This document shows, in pieces, positions 1-5,341 of a DNA stretch of 6,985 nucleotides. Under the pieces are notes generated by a model, which saw only the letters and a list, made by a program, of their open reading frames with translations, did not search any database and was not told the DNA's origin. The number at the start of each line of letters is the position of its first letter. The first letter of the stretch is position 1. Origin of the DNA: Anaerolineales bacterium UBA5069 (GTDB lineage Bacteria; Chloroflexota; Anaerolineae; Caldilineales; Caldilineaceae); NCBI GenBank assembly GCA_002415895.1, contig DIAV01000052.1:4298-11282 (forward strand). The letters run 5' to 3'. A program made the position numbers and the translations under genes.

Positions 1-651
1 TGGCCCAGCGGGGCCAGCCGGGCCCTGGGGTCCGGGGGGGCCGGCCGGCCCCACCAGCGTCGCCACACAAACGATCGAGCCATCCTGGTTGATTTGCGCG
101 ATGGCCTGGTTGGCCGGGCACGCATCGGCAACGCGCGTCTGCACAAGCGTGGGGTCCACAGCAAAGGTTGCACCTGTCAGGCTAAGACCCGTGCCCGCTG
201 TATAGCCTGTAATTGCCCATGCCGGTTTGCCTGTCACGCCGCTCCATGGCGTTGTGGCGGCAAAGAACGCATAGGGTGCGGGCGTTACTTCCTGGCGGGG
301 CGCAAGCGTGGTCAACGCCGCATCGCCGCTGCACTGCACGGCAATCGAGAGCCAGCGCGGCGCGCCTGTAAAGGAACCCGCGCCGAAGTCCAGCAGCACC
401 GAGAAGACACCGTTGGTCACAGCCACACCCGGTTTGGCCAGTGTGCCGCCAATTTGCGTGCCGGCAGTGGCGGCGTCATAGAGTTCGAATTGAAAAGCAC
501 AACTGTTAGAGACGAGTACGCCGCCGCTGGCCAGCTCACCCTGGTAGGTAAAGGCGGTTCCGGGACTTTGCGCCTGCACATTCATGACAAAAGCCATGAC
601 CATCAAAATGGCCAAGACAAATGCGCTGCCGGCGCGCGTAAATCGAGGCAT
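1..651 (-). CDS. Secreted collagen-like protein, N-terminal part (C-terminus beyond window)
   Basis: An open frame of 217 codons runs from an ATG at 651 off the left edge with no stop. The start has a strong Shine-Dalgarno AAAGGAG about 8 nt upstream. Residues 1-27 form a signal peptide (basic MPRFTR, hydrophobic core, VQA cleavage site), so the product is exported. Residues 30-200 are a globular domain containing the motif PRQEVTPAPYAFFA (118-131), which I recognise from bacterial secreted proteins carrying collagen or tail-fibre-like ends. Cysteines at 51, 107, 178 and 195 could form two disulfides; the segment 178-197 reads C-x5-IAQINQDGSIVC. From residue 201 the frame becomes strict Gly-X-Y: GPAGPPGPQGPAGPAGP at the window edge. 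Such repeats form triple helices and usually sit in surface or extracellular structural proteins. Total length and C-terminal domain cannot be seen. The gene is divergent from the NTP phosphatase gene. Exact role unknown; the CDS call is firm. Confidence 0.9.
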   Translation of the reverse strand, partial: MPRFTRAGSAFVLAILMVMAFVMNVQAQSPGTAFTYQGELASGGVLVSNSCAFQFELYDAATAGTQIGGTLAKPGVAVTNGVFSVLLDFGAGSFTGAPRWLSIAVQCSGDAALTTLAPRQEVTPAPYAFFAATTPWSGVTGKPAWAITGYTAGTGLSLTGATFAVDPTLVQTRVADACPANQAIAQINQDGSIVCVATLVGPAGPPGPQGPAGPAGP

Positions 652-773
652 GTCAGCACTCCTTTGTGAGTGAAAACACTCCTAAACTGGGGGGTGAGGG
701 CGGAACGACAAACGATGAATTAGGTGGTTGATGGATGAAACGCTGCGCTGCATCAGTGAAGAAGATCGTGTGA

Positions 774-803
774 ATTGTACAATGTGATTTGCAGATCGTG
801 CAA
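774..803 (-). promoter_or_regulatory. Probable sigma70-type promoter of the collagen-like gene
   Basis: On the minus strand TTGCAC (803-798) is followed after 18 bp by TACAAT (779-774), a 5/6 match to the -10 consensus. Transcription would start near 767, giving a leader of about 115 nt before the ATG at 651. The -10 lies in a perfect 10-bp palindrome ATTGTACAAT (774-783). This is a sequence match only. Confidence 0.45.
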
Positions 804-884
804 CGTGACTCGAGCAGAGGCCGTTGCGACTTTGCGCAAGCGACAATGTCCTTCGCCCCCATGGCACGCCAGGCCGTACAAGCG

Positions 885-913
885 TTGCACTGCGCGCTGC
901 CTGCGTGTACAGT
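885..913 (+). promoter_or_regulatory. Candidate promoter of the NTP phosphatase gene
   Basis: TTGCAC (885-890), 17 bp, TACAGT (908-913). Each box is only a partial match to consensus, but spacing is ideal. The implied start near 920 would leave a leader of about 70 nt before the chosen ATG at 992. It would also exclude the longer in-frame starts at 824 and about 920. Confidence 0.3.
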
Positions 914-991
914 GTGCGCATGTACCGGCACACTTGTGCGGCGGCGTGCTGTGAACAAACTCATTGCATGTGGAAGGGATTGCTATCGGCA

Positions 992-1588
992 ATGTCAGGC
1001 GAAGAACTCGAAGTCATTCACCCAACCAACGCGCAGGATGCCGGAGACGCAGCCACACCACTGCTGTCGGCGGCCGTCGGCTCAGTGAACCCAATCAAGC
1101 GGGAGGCGGCGGCGCGCGCACTGCGCAGTGTGTGGCCTAATCTGTTGGTGGAGGCAGTGGAGGTGGATTCGGGTGTGGCCGAACAACCACGCTCGGCCGA
1201 GGAGGCCATTGCCGGCGCGCTGGCGCGCGCACGCAGCGCACTTGCGCTCTGCCACACGGAGCTCGCCGTGGGGTTGGAGGGCAATGTGGAGGAGACGCCG
1301 TGGGGCATGGTCTCGACAGCGTGGGTGGCGGTACTCCACGCCGACGGGCGCATTGGCCTGGGCAGCAGCGGGCGCTTCCTGCTGCCCCAGGGGGTGGCCA
1401 ATGCCATTCGCAGTGGCGGCGAACTGGGGCCACTCATGGATGCGCTGCTGGGGGAAGAGAACGTCAAGCACAAACAGGGCGCCGTGGGTGCGTTTACATC
1501 TGGACGCATCAACCGTGTCGATGCGCTGGAGGAGGCCGTACTGCTGGCGCTTTGTCCCTTCGTTGCCCCGCAATACTACAGCGCATAA
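992..1588 (+). CDS. Inosine/xanthosine triphosphatase-like protein (YjjX/DUF84 family)
   Basis: The 198-residue product matches the YjjX (NTPase I-T, DUF84) pattern along its length: GSVNPIK (30-36) at the nucleotide-binding N-terminus, SGVAEQP (60-66), GLEGNVE (94-100) with the acidic metal-binding cluster, ELGPLMD (144-150), KQGAVG (162-167 region) and GRINR (171-175), ending in ALCPFVAPQYY. Members hydrolyse non-canonical purine NTPs such as ITP and XTP (deaminated or oxidised) to keep them out of nucleic acids; the enzyme is cytosolic and Mg-dependent. The reading frame stays open back to 824. I chose ATG 992 because AAGGGA lies upstream (974-979, rather distant at 12 nt) and family members begin just before GSxNPxK. 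ATG 968 is an alternative. Either start leaves an N-terminal extension of about 25 residues of low homology. It is monocistronic, converging on the zinc-ribbon gene. Family firm, substrate inferred. Confidence 0.88.
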   Translation: MSGEELEVIHPTNAQDAGDAATPLLSAAVGSVNPIKREAAARALRSVWPNLLVEAVEVDSGVAEQPRSAEEAIAGALARARSALALCHTELAVGLEGNVEETPWGMVSTAWVAVLHADGRIGLGSSGRFLLPQGVANAIRSGGELGPLMDALLGEENVKHKQGAVGAFTSGRINRVDALEEAVLLALCPFVAPQYYSA

Positions 1589-1636
1589 AAAAAGGCGATG
1601 CAAAGGTGCGCATTACGTTCGCACCTTTGCATCGCC
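1587..1636 (-). terminator. Strong intrinsic terminator between convergent genes
   Basis: Perfect 17-bp inverted repeat: left arm 1594-1610 (GGCGATGCAAAGGTGCG), loop 1611-1619, right arm 1620-1636. Read on the minus strand, the stem is followed at once by seven T (1593-1587), a textbook rho-independent terminator for the zinc-ribbon gene ending at 1663. The T-run overlaps the TAA stop of the plus-strand NTP phosphatase gene. On the plus strand the stem lacks a T-tract, so it would be weaker there. The arms contain GCAAAGG, the same heptamer core that recurs at 2178-2284. Confidence 0.88.
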
Positions 1637-1662
1637 GTCCCGAATCCGACGAACCTGCGGTC

Positions 1663-2070
1663 TTACTCCTCAATATCAATCTGATGCTCTGTCATGCCCT
1701 GCCGCCAGACGCCGTTGGCATCACCCACAGCCCACGTGGAGCGGATGTGAATGGAGCGGCGCGCGCGGGCAGCAATGGGCTGTGCATCGCTGCGCATGGG
1801 CGGCTGCGGGGCGGGCGCGGGCTGCACCTGCAGCGCCGCTGTTGCCGTGGGCAACGAGCGCTCGCGGATGAGCTTCCAGATCATGCGCGCGGCCAGCGTG
1901 CCCGCTGTCACCAGCATGGGCAAAGCGGCTTTGCCCACCACCATGGGTAAATTGTTATTGGTCTTTACAGGCAGCCCCGCCTGCGTGTCATGGCCGCAAT
2001 GTGGGCAATGCTGCGCTTGCAGCGGCACGTCTTTGCCGCAGGCGGCGCATATGCGATGTACTGTTGACAT
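1663..2070 (-). CDS. Zinc-ribbon membrane-anchored protein of unknown function
   Basis: 135 residues. Residues 8-25 are a zinc ribbon, CAACG then CPHCG, with four cysteines at 8, 11, 22 and 25. Residues about 42-65 are hydrophobic enough for one membrane helix, followed by basic residues (KLIRER). A Pro/Ala/Gln-rich linker (about 74-100) leads to a C-terminal block RSIHIRSTWAVGDANGVW and an acidic end. The layout suggests an N-terminal metal-binding domain on one face of the membrane and a flexible tail on the other; topology is not certain. ATG 2070 is preceded by GGGGAAAG about 5 nt away, a modest ribosome site. It is transcribed alone, with a promoter at 2109-2137 and the terminator at 1587-1636. 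Start, terminator, promoter and the zinc ribbon make it a real gene. I do not recognise the family and assign no function. Confidence 0.82.
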   Translation of the reverse strand: MSTVHRICAACGKDVPLQAQHCPHCGHDTQAGLPVKTNNNLPMVVGKAALPMLVTAGTLAARMIWKLIRERSLPTATAALQVQPAPAPQPPMRSDAQPIAARARRSIHIRSTWAVGDANGVWRQGMTEHQIDIEE

Positions 2071-2108
2071 AAGGCTTTCCCCAATCTCTACCCCGCACGC
2101 GTGCGCCC

Positions 2109-2137
2109 ATCATAAATGGGGGGCGGCAAATGCGCAA
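2109..2137 (-). promoter_or_regulatory. Probable promoter of the zinc-ribbon gene
   Basis: Minus strand: TTGCGC (2137-2132), 17 bp, TATGAT (2114-2109; 5/6 to consensus). The start would fall near 2102, inside the perfect 12-bp palindrome CGCACGCGTGCG (2094-2105), which could serve as an operator. The leader is about 32 nt. Confidence 0.45.
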
Positions 2138-2146
2138 CCGTGCTGC

Positions 2147-2309
2147 AGTGATACCAACAGCCACGACCAAACCTCAACGCAAAGTTGCAAAGGTAGGCAA
2201 AGAAACGCAAAGGCAACACAACTGCTCAGCATGACGTTTGCATTTCTTTGCGTACCTTTGTGTCCTTGCCGCCTTTGCGTTGCGAAGTTGTTTTTCTGCC
2301 GGTATCACT
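2147..2309. repeat. 9-bp inverted repeat flanking the heptamer cluster
   Basis: AGTGATACC (2147-2155) and GGTATCACT (2301-2309) are exact reverse complements and bracket the GCAAAG cluster, giving the element a defined boundary. The right copy is part of a longer 19-bp sequence repeated after the znuA stop. Confidence 0.55.
2174..2290. repeat. Clustered GCAAAG heptamers forming an imperfect inverted repeat
   Basis: The left arm has GCAAAG at 2179, 2187, 2197 and 2207 (steps of 8, 10 and 10 bp). The right arm carries the reverse form: GTTTGC 2236, CTTTGC 2246, CTTTGT 2256, CTTTGC 2273. The reverse complement of the right arm aligns with the left (CAACGCAAAG at the outer ends, AAAGGTA.GCAAAGAAA.GCAAA inside) with a gap of about 6 bases, so the whole can fold as a long imperfect hairpin around 2220-2235. 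It lies between the SIS gene stop and the zinc-ribbon promoter, in a region without a gene. CGCAAAG-type short repeats occur scattered in several bacterial phyla; their role is unclear. Confidence 0.7.
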
Positions 2310-2316
2310 TTAGCGC
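2298..2316 (-). repeat. Copy 1 of a 19-bp repeat next to a stop codon
   Basis: GCCGGTATCACTTTAGCGC lies just beyond the SIS gene stop (TAG at 2325-2323). It matches GCCGGTATCACGTTAACGC at 4307-4325, which covers the znuA stop, at 17 of 19 positions. It is adjoined by TAGCGC-CAC-GCGCTA-type symmetry (2311-2325), a 6-bp stem with a 3-nt loop that overlaps the SIS stop; no T-tract follows on the minus strand. Confidence 0.5.
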
Positions 2317-2322
2317 CACGCG

Positions 2323-3375
2323 CTAGCGCGTCTCGGTTACCTTTTTGAGGCCGCGCGGCGCGTCCACTGCGTAGTCGCGGGCGTTGGCCAGGTGCATGGC
2401 AAACAATTGGCCTGGCACAATTGCCGTAATCGGTGAGAGCCATTCGGGCACGGGCTGCGGCAGGCGCAACGGCGTGCGTGCGCCGCGCAGCACATTCTCG
2501 TCGTCACTAATCACAATGGTCTCGCCATGCAGCGCGCGCACGTGCGCTACAAAATCCGCCATTTCGGCCGCCATACGGCCGCTGGGCGCAATCACCACCA
2601 CGGGAAAGCCTTCCTCCACCATGGCCACGGGGCCATGCAGGAAGTCTGCGCTGCTGTAGGGCTCCACAATGGTATAGGTGAGTTCCTTCATTTTGAGCGC
2701 CATCTCAAACGCAGTGGCGTAGTTGTAGCCGCGGCCAATCACCACCGCGGCGGTCATGTAGCGATAGCGGGGGGCAATCGCCGCGATTTCGTCATTCATC
2801 GCCAGCGTGGCCTGCACGGCAGCCGGCAGGCGATCAAGCTCTGCAAGACGTGCAGCATCCTGCGCAAGCACGGCGCTTAGGAGTGCAACCGCTGTCACCT
2901 GGCTGGTATAGCTCTTGGTGGCGGCAATGGCGCGCTCGTCACCCGCCTGTACGTCGATGACAAAATCCGAGACATCGGCCAGGGGGCTGCTGGTGGCGTT
3001 GGTTATGGACGCCGTCAATGCGCCCTGTGACCTGGCTTCTTCAAGCACGGAGATGATATCGGGGCTCTTGCCGCTCTGGCTGATGCCCAGAACCAGCGCA
3101 CCGTCGAAGCGTGGCGGCAGCCCGTAGACTGTGTGCAGGCTGGGTGTAGCCAGCGCCACGGGCAGGCGGTTGTAGCCGCCCACCACATAGGTGGCATAGC
3201 GGCCGGCGTTGTCGCTGGTGCCACGCGCCGAGATCACGACGTGGGTTATGCCGCGGCGGCGGATTTCGGCCGAGAGCCGCTCGGTGACGTCGCGCTGGGT
3301 GCGCAGAAAGCGCTCGATAACGGCGGGTTGCTCGTGTATCTCGCGGTAGGTGTGGGTGGCTTCCAGGCTGGTCAC
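2323..3375 (-). CDS. Double-SIS sugar-phosphate isomerase/deaminase (GlmS-isomerase or NagB-II type)
   Basis: 350 residues, cytosolic, with two SIS domains (about 30-170 and 200-340) and no N-terminal glutaminase domain. Visible motifs: SARGTS (49-54) and GISQSGKSPD (97-106), which bind the sugar phosphate; ATKSYTSQ (152-159); E231 in LKMKELTY; SSADFLHGP with H247; and the C-terminal PRGLKKVTETR with K345. These match the catalytic Glu, His and Lys of the GlmS isomerase half. Stand-alone proteins of this length are usually glucosamine-6-phosphate deaminases (NagB-II), AgaS-like or related ketose/aldose isomerases, converting amino-sugar or N-modified hexose phosphates toward fructose-6-phosphate. 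The frame is open to 3435, but GTG 3375 has GAGGAG 6 nt upstream, and family alignment starts there (TSLEATHTYREIHEQP). It follows the copper-chaperone gene after 137 bp containing a strong hairpin. Family firm, substrate unknown. Confidence 0.9.
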   Translation of the reverse strand: MTSLEATHTYREIHEQPAVIERFLRTQRDVTERLSAEIRRRGITHVVISARGTSDNAGRYATYVVGGYNRLPVALATPSLHTVYGLPPRFDGALVLGISQSGKSPDIISVLEEARSQGALTASITNATSSPLADVSDFVIDVQAGDERAIAATKSYTSQVTAVALLSAVLAQDAARLAELDRLPAAVQATLAMNDEIAAIAPRYRYMTAAVVIGRGYNYATAFEMALKMKELTYTIVEPYSSADFLHGPVAMVEEGFPVVVIAPSGRMAAEMADFVAHVRALHGETIVISDDENVLRGARTPLRLPQPVPEWLSPITAIVPGQLFAMHLANARDYAVDAPRGLKKVTETR

Positions 3376-3420
3376 CGAGTTCTCCTCATGCTTTCCAAAT
3401 GATTCGAGAATTACAGCGCA

Positions 3421-3478
3421 TGCCACGCGCGTCATATGCCGTAGTGAACCGGGGGCTTCACAGCCCCCGGCTGTGGCA
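3421..3478 (-). ncRNA. Structured RNA element: GNRA-capped GC hairpin within an outer stem
   Basis: CCGGGGGCT (3449-3457) and AGCCCCCGG (3462-3470) form a perfect 9-bp stem with a 4-nt loop. In minus-strand RNA the loop is GUGA, a GNRA tetraloop. TGCCAC (3421-3426) and GTGGCA (3473-3478) can form an outer 6-bp stem. It lies between the chaperone stop (3513) and the SIS start (3375). No T-tract follows, so it is not a standard intrinsic terminator; it may be a 3'-end stabiliser, a rho-assisted terminator or an SIS-gene leader element. Confidence 0.5.
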
Positions 3479-3512
3479 GCATGAACTGTGCGTCCGACGG
3501 GAGGATTGGTAT

Positions 3513-4148
3513 CTACGGCTGTGTGCCGGTCATCATATCGGTCGCCGTCATCGCGTCGGTGGCGGTCATTTCACCTGCACTGCCCATCTCGACTGTGCCG
3601 GTCATTGGGGCGTCTGCGCCCATGGGGGCCATGCCCGTCATGGCCACAACAGGCACAGTGAGTTCTACCACAAGGCCATTGTCAAAGTTGAGCGTGAGGG
3701 GGAAGCTGTCACCCTCAACCAGCGGCTTGACGAGGCCAAGCAGCATGACATGCTTGCCGCCGGGCTGCAGCACGACACTGCCGCCTGCCGGAATCTCAAA
3801 GCCGTCGGGTTGCGGGATCATCTTCATGACGCCGCCTTCGTTGACGGTTTCATGGAGTTCCACGTTGGCCGCTACATCACTGGCCGCGCTGAGCAGGCGC
3901 ACGGGCTGGTCGGTGCCATTGAGGAGCGTGAGGAAGGCGCCACCGTTGCCCCCTTCCAGCGGCGCAGGGCGGGCGCGGGCAACCTCTACAGTCACTTCGC
4001 CGGGCACGGGCACGGGAGCTGTCTCGACGCTGACTGCGCTCTCCATCATCTCCATGCCCGCGGGCTTGAGCATGGTGCAACCTGCGACTGCAAGAAGAAT
4101 CAGGGCTATGGCAACGAAGCGAGTGACAATGCGTGATATCGCTGGCAT
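3513..4148 (-). CDS. PCuAC-family periplasmic copper chaperone lipoprotein with Met-rich tail
   Basis: 211 residues. A lipoprotein signal (hydrophobic 11-23, lipobox LAVAGC, Cys24) anchors it outside the membrane. Residues 50-165 are the PCuAC (DUF461) cupredoxin-like fold with the Cu(I) ligand pattern H99, x10, M110, x22, H133, V, M135, embedded in ELHE, GGVMKM and PGGKHVMLLGL. Family members deliver Cu(I) to the CuA site of cytochrome oxidase or buffer periplasmic copper. The C-terminal 42 residues are low complexity with nine Met among Thr, Asp and Gly (including TATDAM/TATDMM), and MEMM follows the signal; these probably bind extra copper. ATG 4148 was chosen over the open frame to 4229: it has AGGAGAGGG 8 nt upstream and is directly followed by the signal peptide, whereas 4229 overlaps the predicted -10. 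It lies downstream of znuA by 170 bp with its own candidate promoter. Confidence 0.92.
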   Translation of the reverse strand: MPAISRIVTRFVAIALILLAVAGCTMLKPAGMEMMESAVSVETAPVPVPGEVTVEVARARPAPLEGGNGGAFLTLLNGTDQPVRLLSAASDVAANVELHETVNEGGVMKMIPQPDGFEIPAGGSVVLQPGGKHVMLLGLVKPLVEGDSFPLTLNFDNGLVVELTVPVVAMTGMAPMGADAPMTGTVEMGSAGEMTATDAMTATDMMTGTQP

Positions 4149-4199
4149 GACAAAGGCCCTCTCCTGAGCCTGTGGGTGGATGAGTAGATAAGGGGTTTG

Positions 4200-4221
4200 G
4201 CGCGCCGGTCGATCGGCGCGC
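4200..4221 (-). promoter_or_regulatory. GC hairpin at the predicted 5' end of the copper-chaperone mRNA
   Basis: GCGCGCCG (4200-4207) and CGGCGCGC (4214-4221) form a perfect 8-bp stem with a 6-nt loop. The predicted transcription start of the chaperone gene is at about 4221, so the mRNA would begin with this stem about 50 nt before the ribosome site. On the plus strand ATTTTCATTTTA follows, but no plus gene ends here. Confidence 0.45.
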
Positions 4222-4227
4222 ATTTTC

Positions 4228-4236
4228 ATTTTAGCA
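4228..4236 (-). promoter_or_regulatory. Extended -10 promoter of the copper-chaperone gene
   Basis: Minus strand TGCTAAAAT (4236-4228): TG-n-TAAAAT, an extended -10 with 5/6 match to TATAAT. No good -35 box is visible at 17-18 bp, as is usual for this promoter class. The leader to ATG 4148 would be about 72 nt. Confidence 0.45.
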
Positions 4237-4306
4237 GATTGCGCGGGAAAAGTGGGCAGACGAGCTGAACAGCTTGCGCCCTTGCGTCACGCTGTTTAGT
4301 TCGCGC

Positions 4307-4325
4307 GCCGGTATCACGTTAACGC
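4307..4325 (-). repeat. Copy 2 of the 19-bp repeat, overlapping the znuA stop
   Basis: GCCGGTATCACGTTAACGC, 17/19 identical to 2298-2316. Its TTA is the complement of the znuA TAA stop (4321-4319), so in both places the repeat is tied to the 3' end of a minus-strand gene. Confidence 0.5.
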
Positions 4326-5341
4326 AGTGCGTCGGCAATCGCCTGTGCGTTGCTGCGCATCATTTGTACATAGGTAGTGGCAGGGCCGTCGGCGGCGCTG
4401 AGCGAATCGGTGTAGAGGGGTATGACGCGCGCGCCCGTATCCTGCGCAACCTGGTTGGCAAGGCGCGGGTTAACAGTCGCGCCGACAAATATGGCGGGCA
4501 CGCCCTGCGCCGCGATTTGATCCTGCAGCGCCGCCATCTCCTGTGCCGAGATGCTGGCCATGCTGCTGAAGGAGGGCGTCACCGCGCCCACCACCTTCAT
4601 GTCATAGGCGGCGGCAAACCACGCGAGATCATCATGATCGGTTACCAGCAGGCGGCGTTCGGGCGGAATCGTTGCAATCGTCGCGGCCACGTCGGCGTGG
4701 AGTGCCTCAAGTTCGGCGCGATAGGCGGCCGCGGCTTGCGCGTAGGCGTCAGCGTTGGCAGGGTCAAGGCGGGTGAGGGCCTCGCTGATGGTGGTAACCC
4801 ACAGCGCGACATTGCGCACATCCTGCCATGTGTGGGGGTCACTGGAGCCGTGTGCGTCAATTTCTTCGGCGTCATCGGCGGTGTGCGTGTCAGCGGCAAG
4901 CGGCGGCACGCTCTCGTTCACCGAGACAACGGGGCCTTGCTCCACCTTGCCCAGTGCAGGCAGGAGCGACTCCTCCAGCCCCAGACCGTTGATGAAGACA
5001 ACCTGTGCACTCTCGAGCGCGACAAGGTCCTGCGGCGAGGCGACAAAGGCGTGGGGATCGCTGCCCGCGGGCAGGAGCACGGTGAGATCGACAAAATCGC
5101 CGCCGACGCGCCGCACGGCATCACCCACAAGCGTGGTGGTGGCAAGGACGCGCAGGCGCGCGCCCGGCGTGATTGCGGCGGAGGGCAAGGCTGTAGCCGG
5201 CGTCTCCAACTGTGCGCCAGTCTGCGCGCCCGTTGCAGGCGGCGCCGACGCGCTGCCACACGCGCTGAGCAGGGCAATCACCAACAGCACCAGGATGAAA
5301 CGGAGCCCTGTATGCGAGGGAACACTACGTCGATTGAGCAC
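4319..5341 (-). CDS. znuA: Zinc-type metal ABC transporter substrate-binding lipoprotein (ZnuA-like)
   Basis: 340 residues. A lipoprotein signal (RR at 4-5, hydrophobic 15-26, lipobox LLSAC, Cys28) is followed by an Ala/Thr/Gly-rich tether to about 60 and then a cluster A-I (ZnuA/TroA) binding domain. Metal ligands expected for the family are present: H97 (GSDPHAF), H170 (SSDPHTW), H236 (TDHDDLAWF) and D312 (LYTDSLS). A His rather than Glu at the third site points to zinc over manganese or iron. A short acidic/His loop (150-165, with H153 and H164) precedes the second ligand, like the flexible loop of ZnuA proteins. The role is to capture extracytoplasmic zinc for a ZnuBC permease, which is not encoded nearby. 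GTG 5341 was chosen because it begins right before the signal peptide, with AAGGA 11 nt upstream; an ATG at 5464 would lie before the promoter and inside the upstream regulator gene. It is controlled by the overlapping Fur-type operator. Confidence 0.92.
   Translation of the reverse strand: MLNRRSVPSHTGLRFILVLLVIALLSACGSASAPPATGAQTGAQLETPATALPSAAITPGARLRVLATTTLVGDAVRRVGGDFVDLTVLLPAGSDPHAFVASPQDLVALESAQVVFINGLGLEESLLPALGKVEQGPVVSVNESVPPLAADTHTADDAEEIDAHGSSDPHTWQDVRNVALWVTTISEALTRLDPANADAYAQAAAAYRAELEALHADVAATIATIPPERRLLVTDHDDLAWFAAAYDMKVVGAVTPSFSSMASISAQEMAALQDQIAAQGVPAIFVGATVNPRLANQVAQDTGARVIPLYTDSLSAADGPATTYVQMMRSNAQAIADALR

Larger units (their letters stand above)
652..991. other. Gene-free divergent intergenic region (340 bp)
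   Basis: No reading frame here resembles a protein; short frames on both strands are Cys/Arg/His-rich noise. It holds the leader and promoter of the collagen-like gene (minus) and a weaker candidate promoter for the NTP phosphatase gene (plus). It also carries a palindrome ATTGTACAAT at 774-783 and the direct repeat AGATCGTG at 763-770 and 793-800 (30 bp apart). The short repeats CACTC/GAGTG/CACTC at 657-681 could form alternative hairpins in the collagen-gene leader. Confidence 0.7.

Noticed and set aside
34..40. Run of seven G as a possible frameshift
   Set aside because: The frame stays in Gly-X-Y register on both sides, so the run reads correctly as collagen codons.
94..669. A 191-codon plus-strand frame over the left edge
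   Set aside because: Composition is Arg/His/Gly-rich noise, while the opposite strand has a start with a strong ribosome site, signal peptide and collagen repeat.
1128..1950. Long Trp/Arg-rich frames overlapping the NTP phosphatase gene
   Set aside because: They are out-of-frame readings of a high-GC gene with a clear family match; no ribosome sites or domains.
2174..2290. CRISPR array reading of the GCAAAG units
   Set aside because: Units are 6-7 bp, in both orientations and without spacers of uniform length.
3421..3478. glmS ribozyme upstream of the SIS gene
   Set aside because: Only a simple nested hairpin is visible, far smaller than the glmS ribozyme, with no recognisable core.
3399..4167. 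Plus-strand frames of 228-245 codons opposite the copper chaperone
   Set aside because: Antisense shadows; the minus strand has the lipobox and PCuAC ligand motif.
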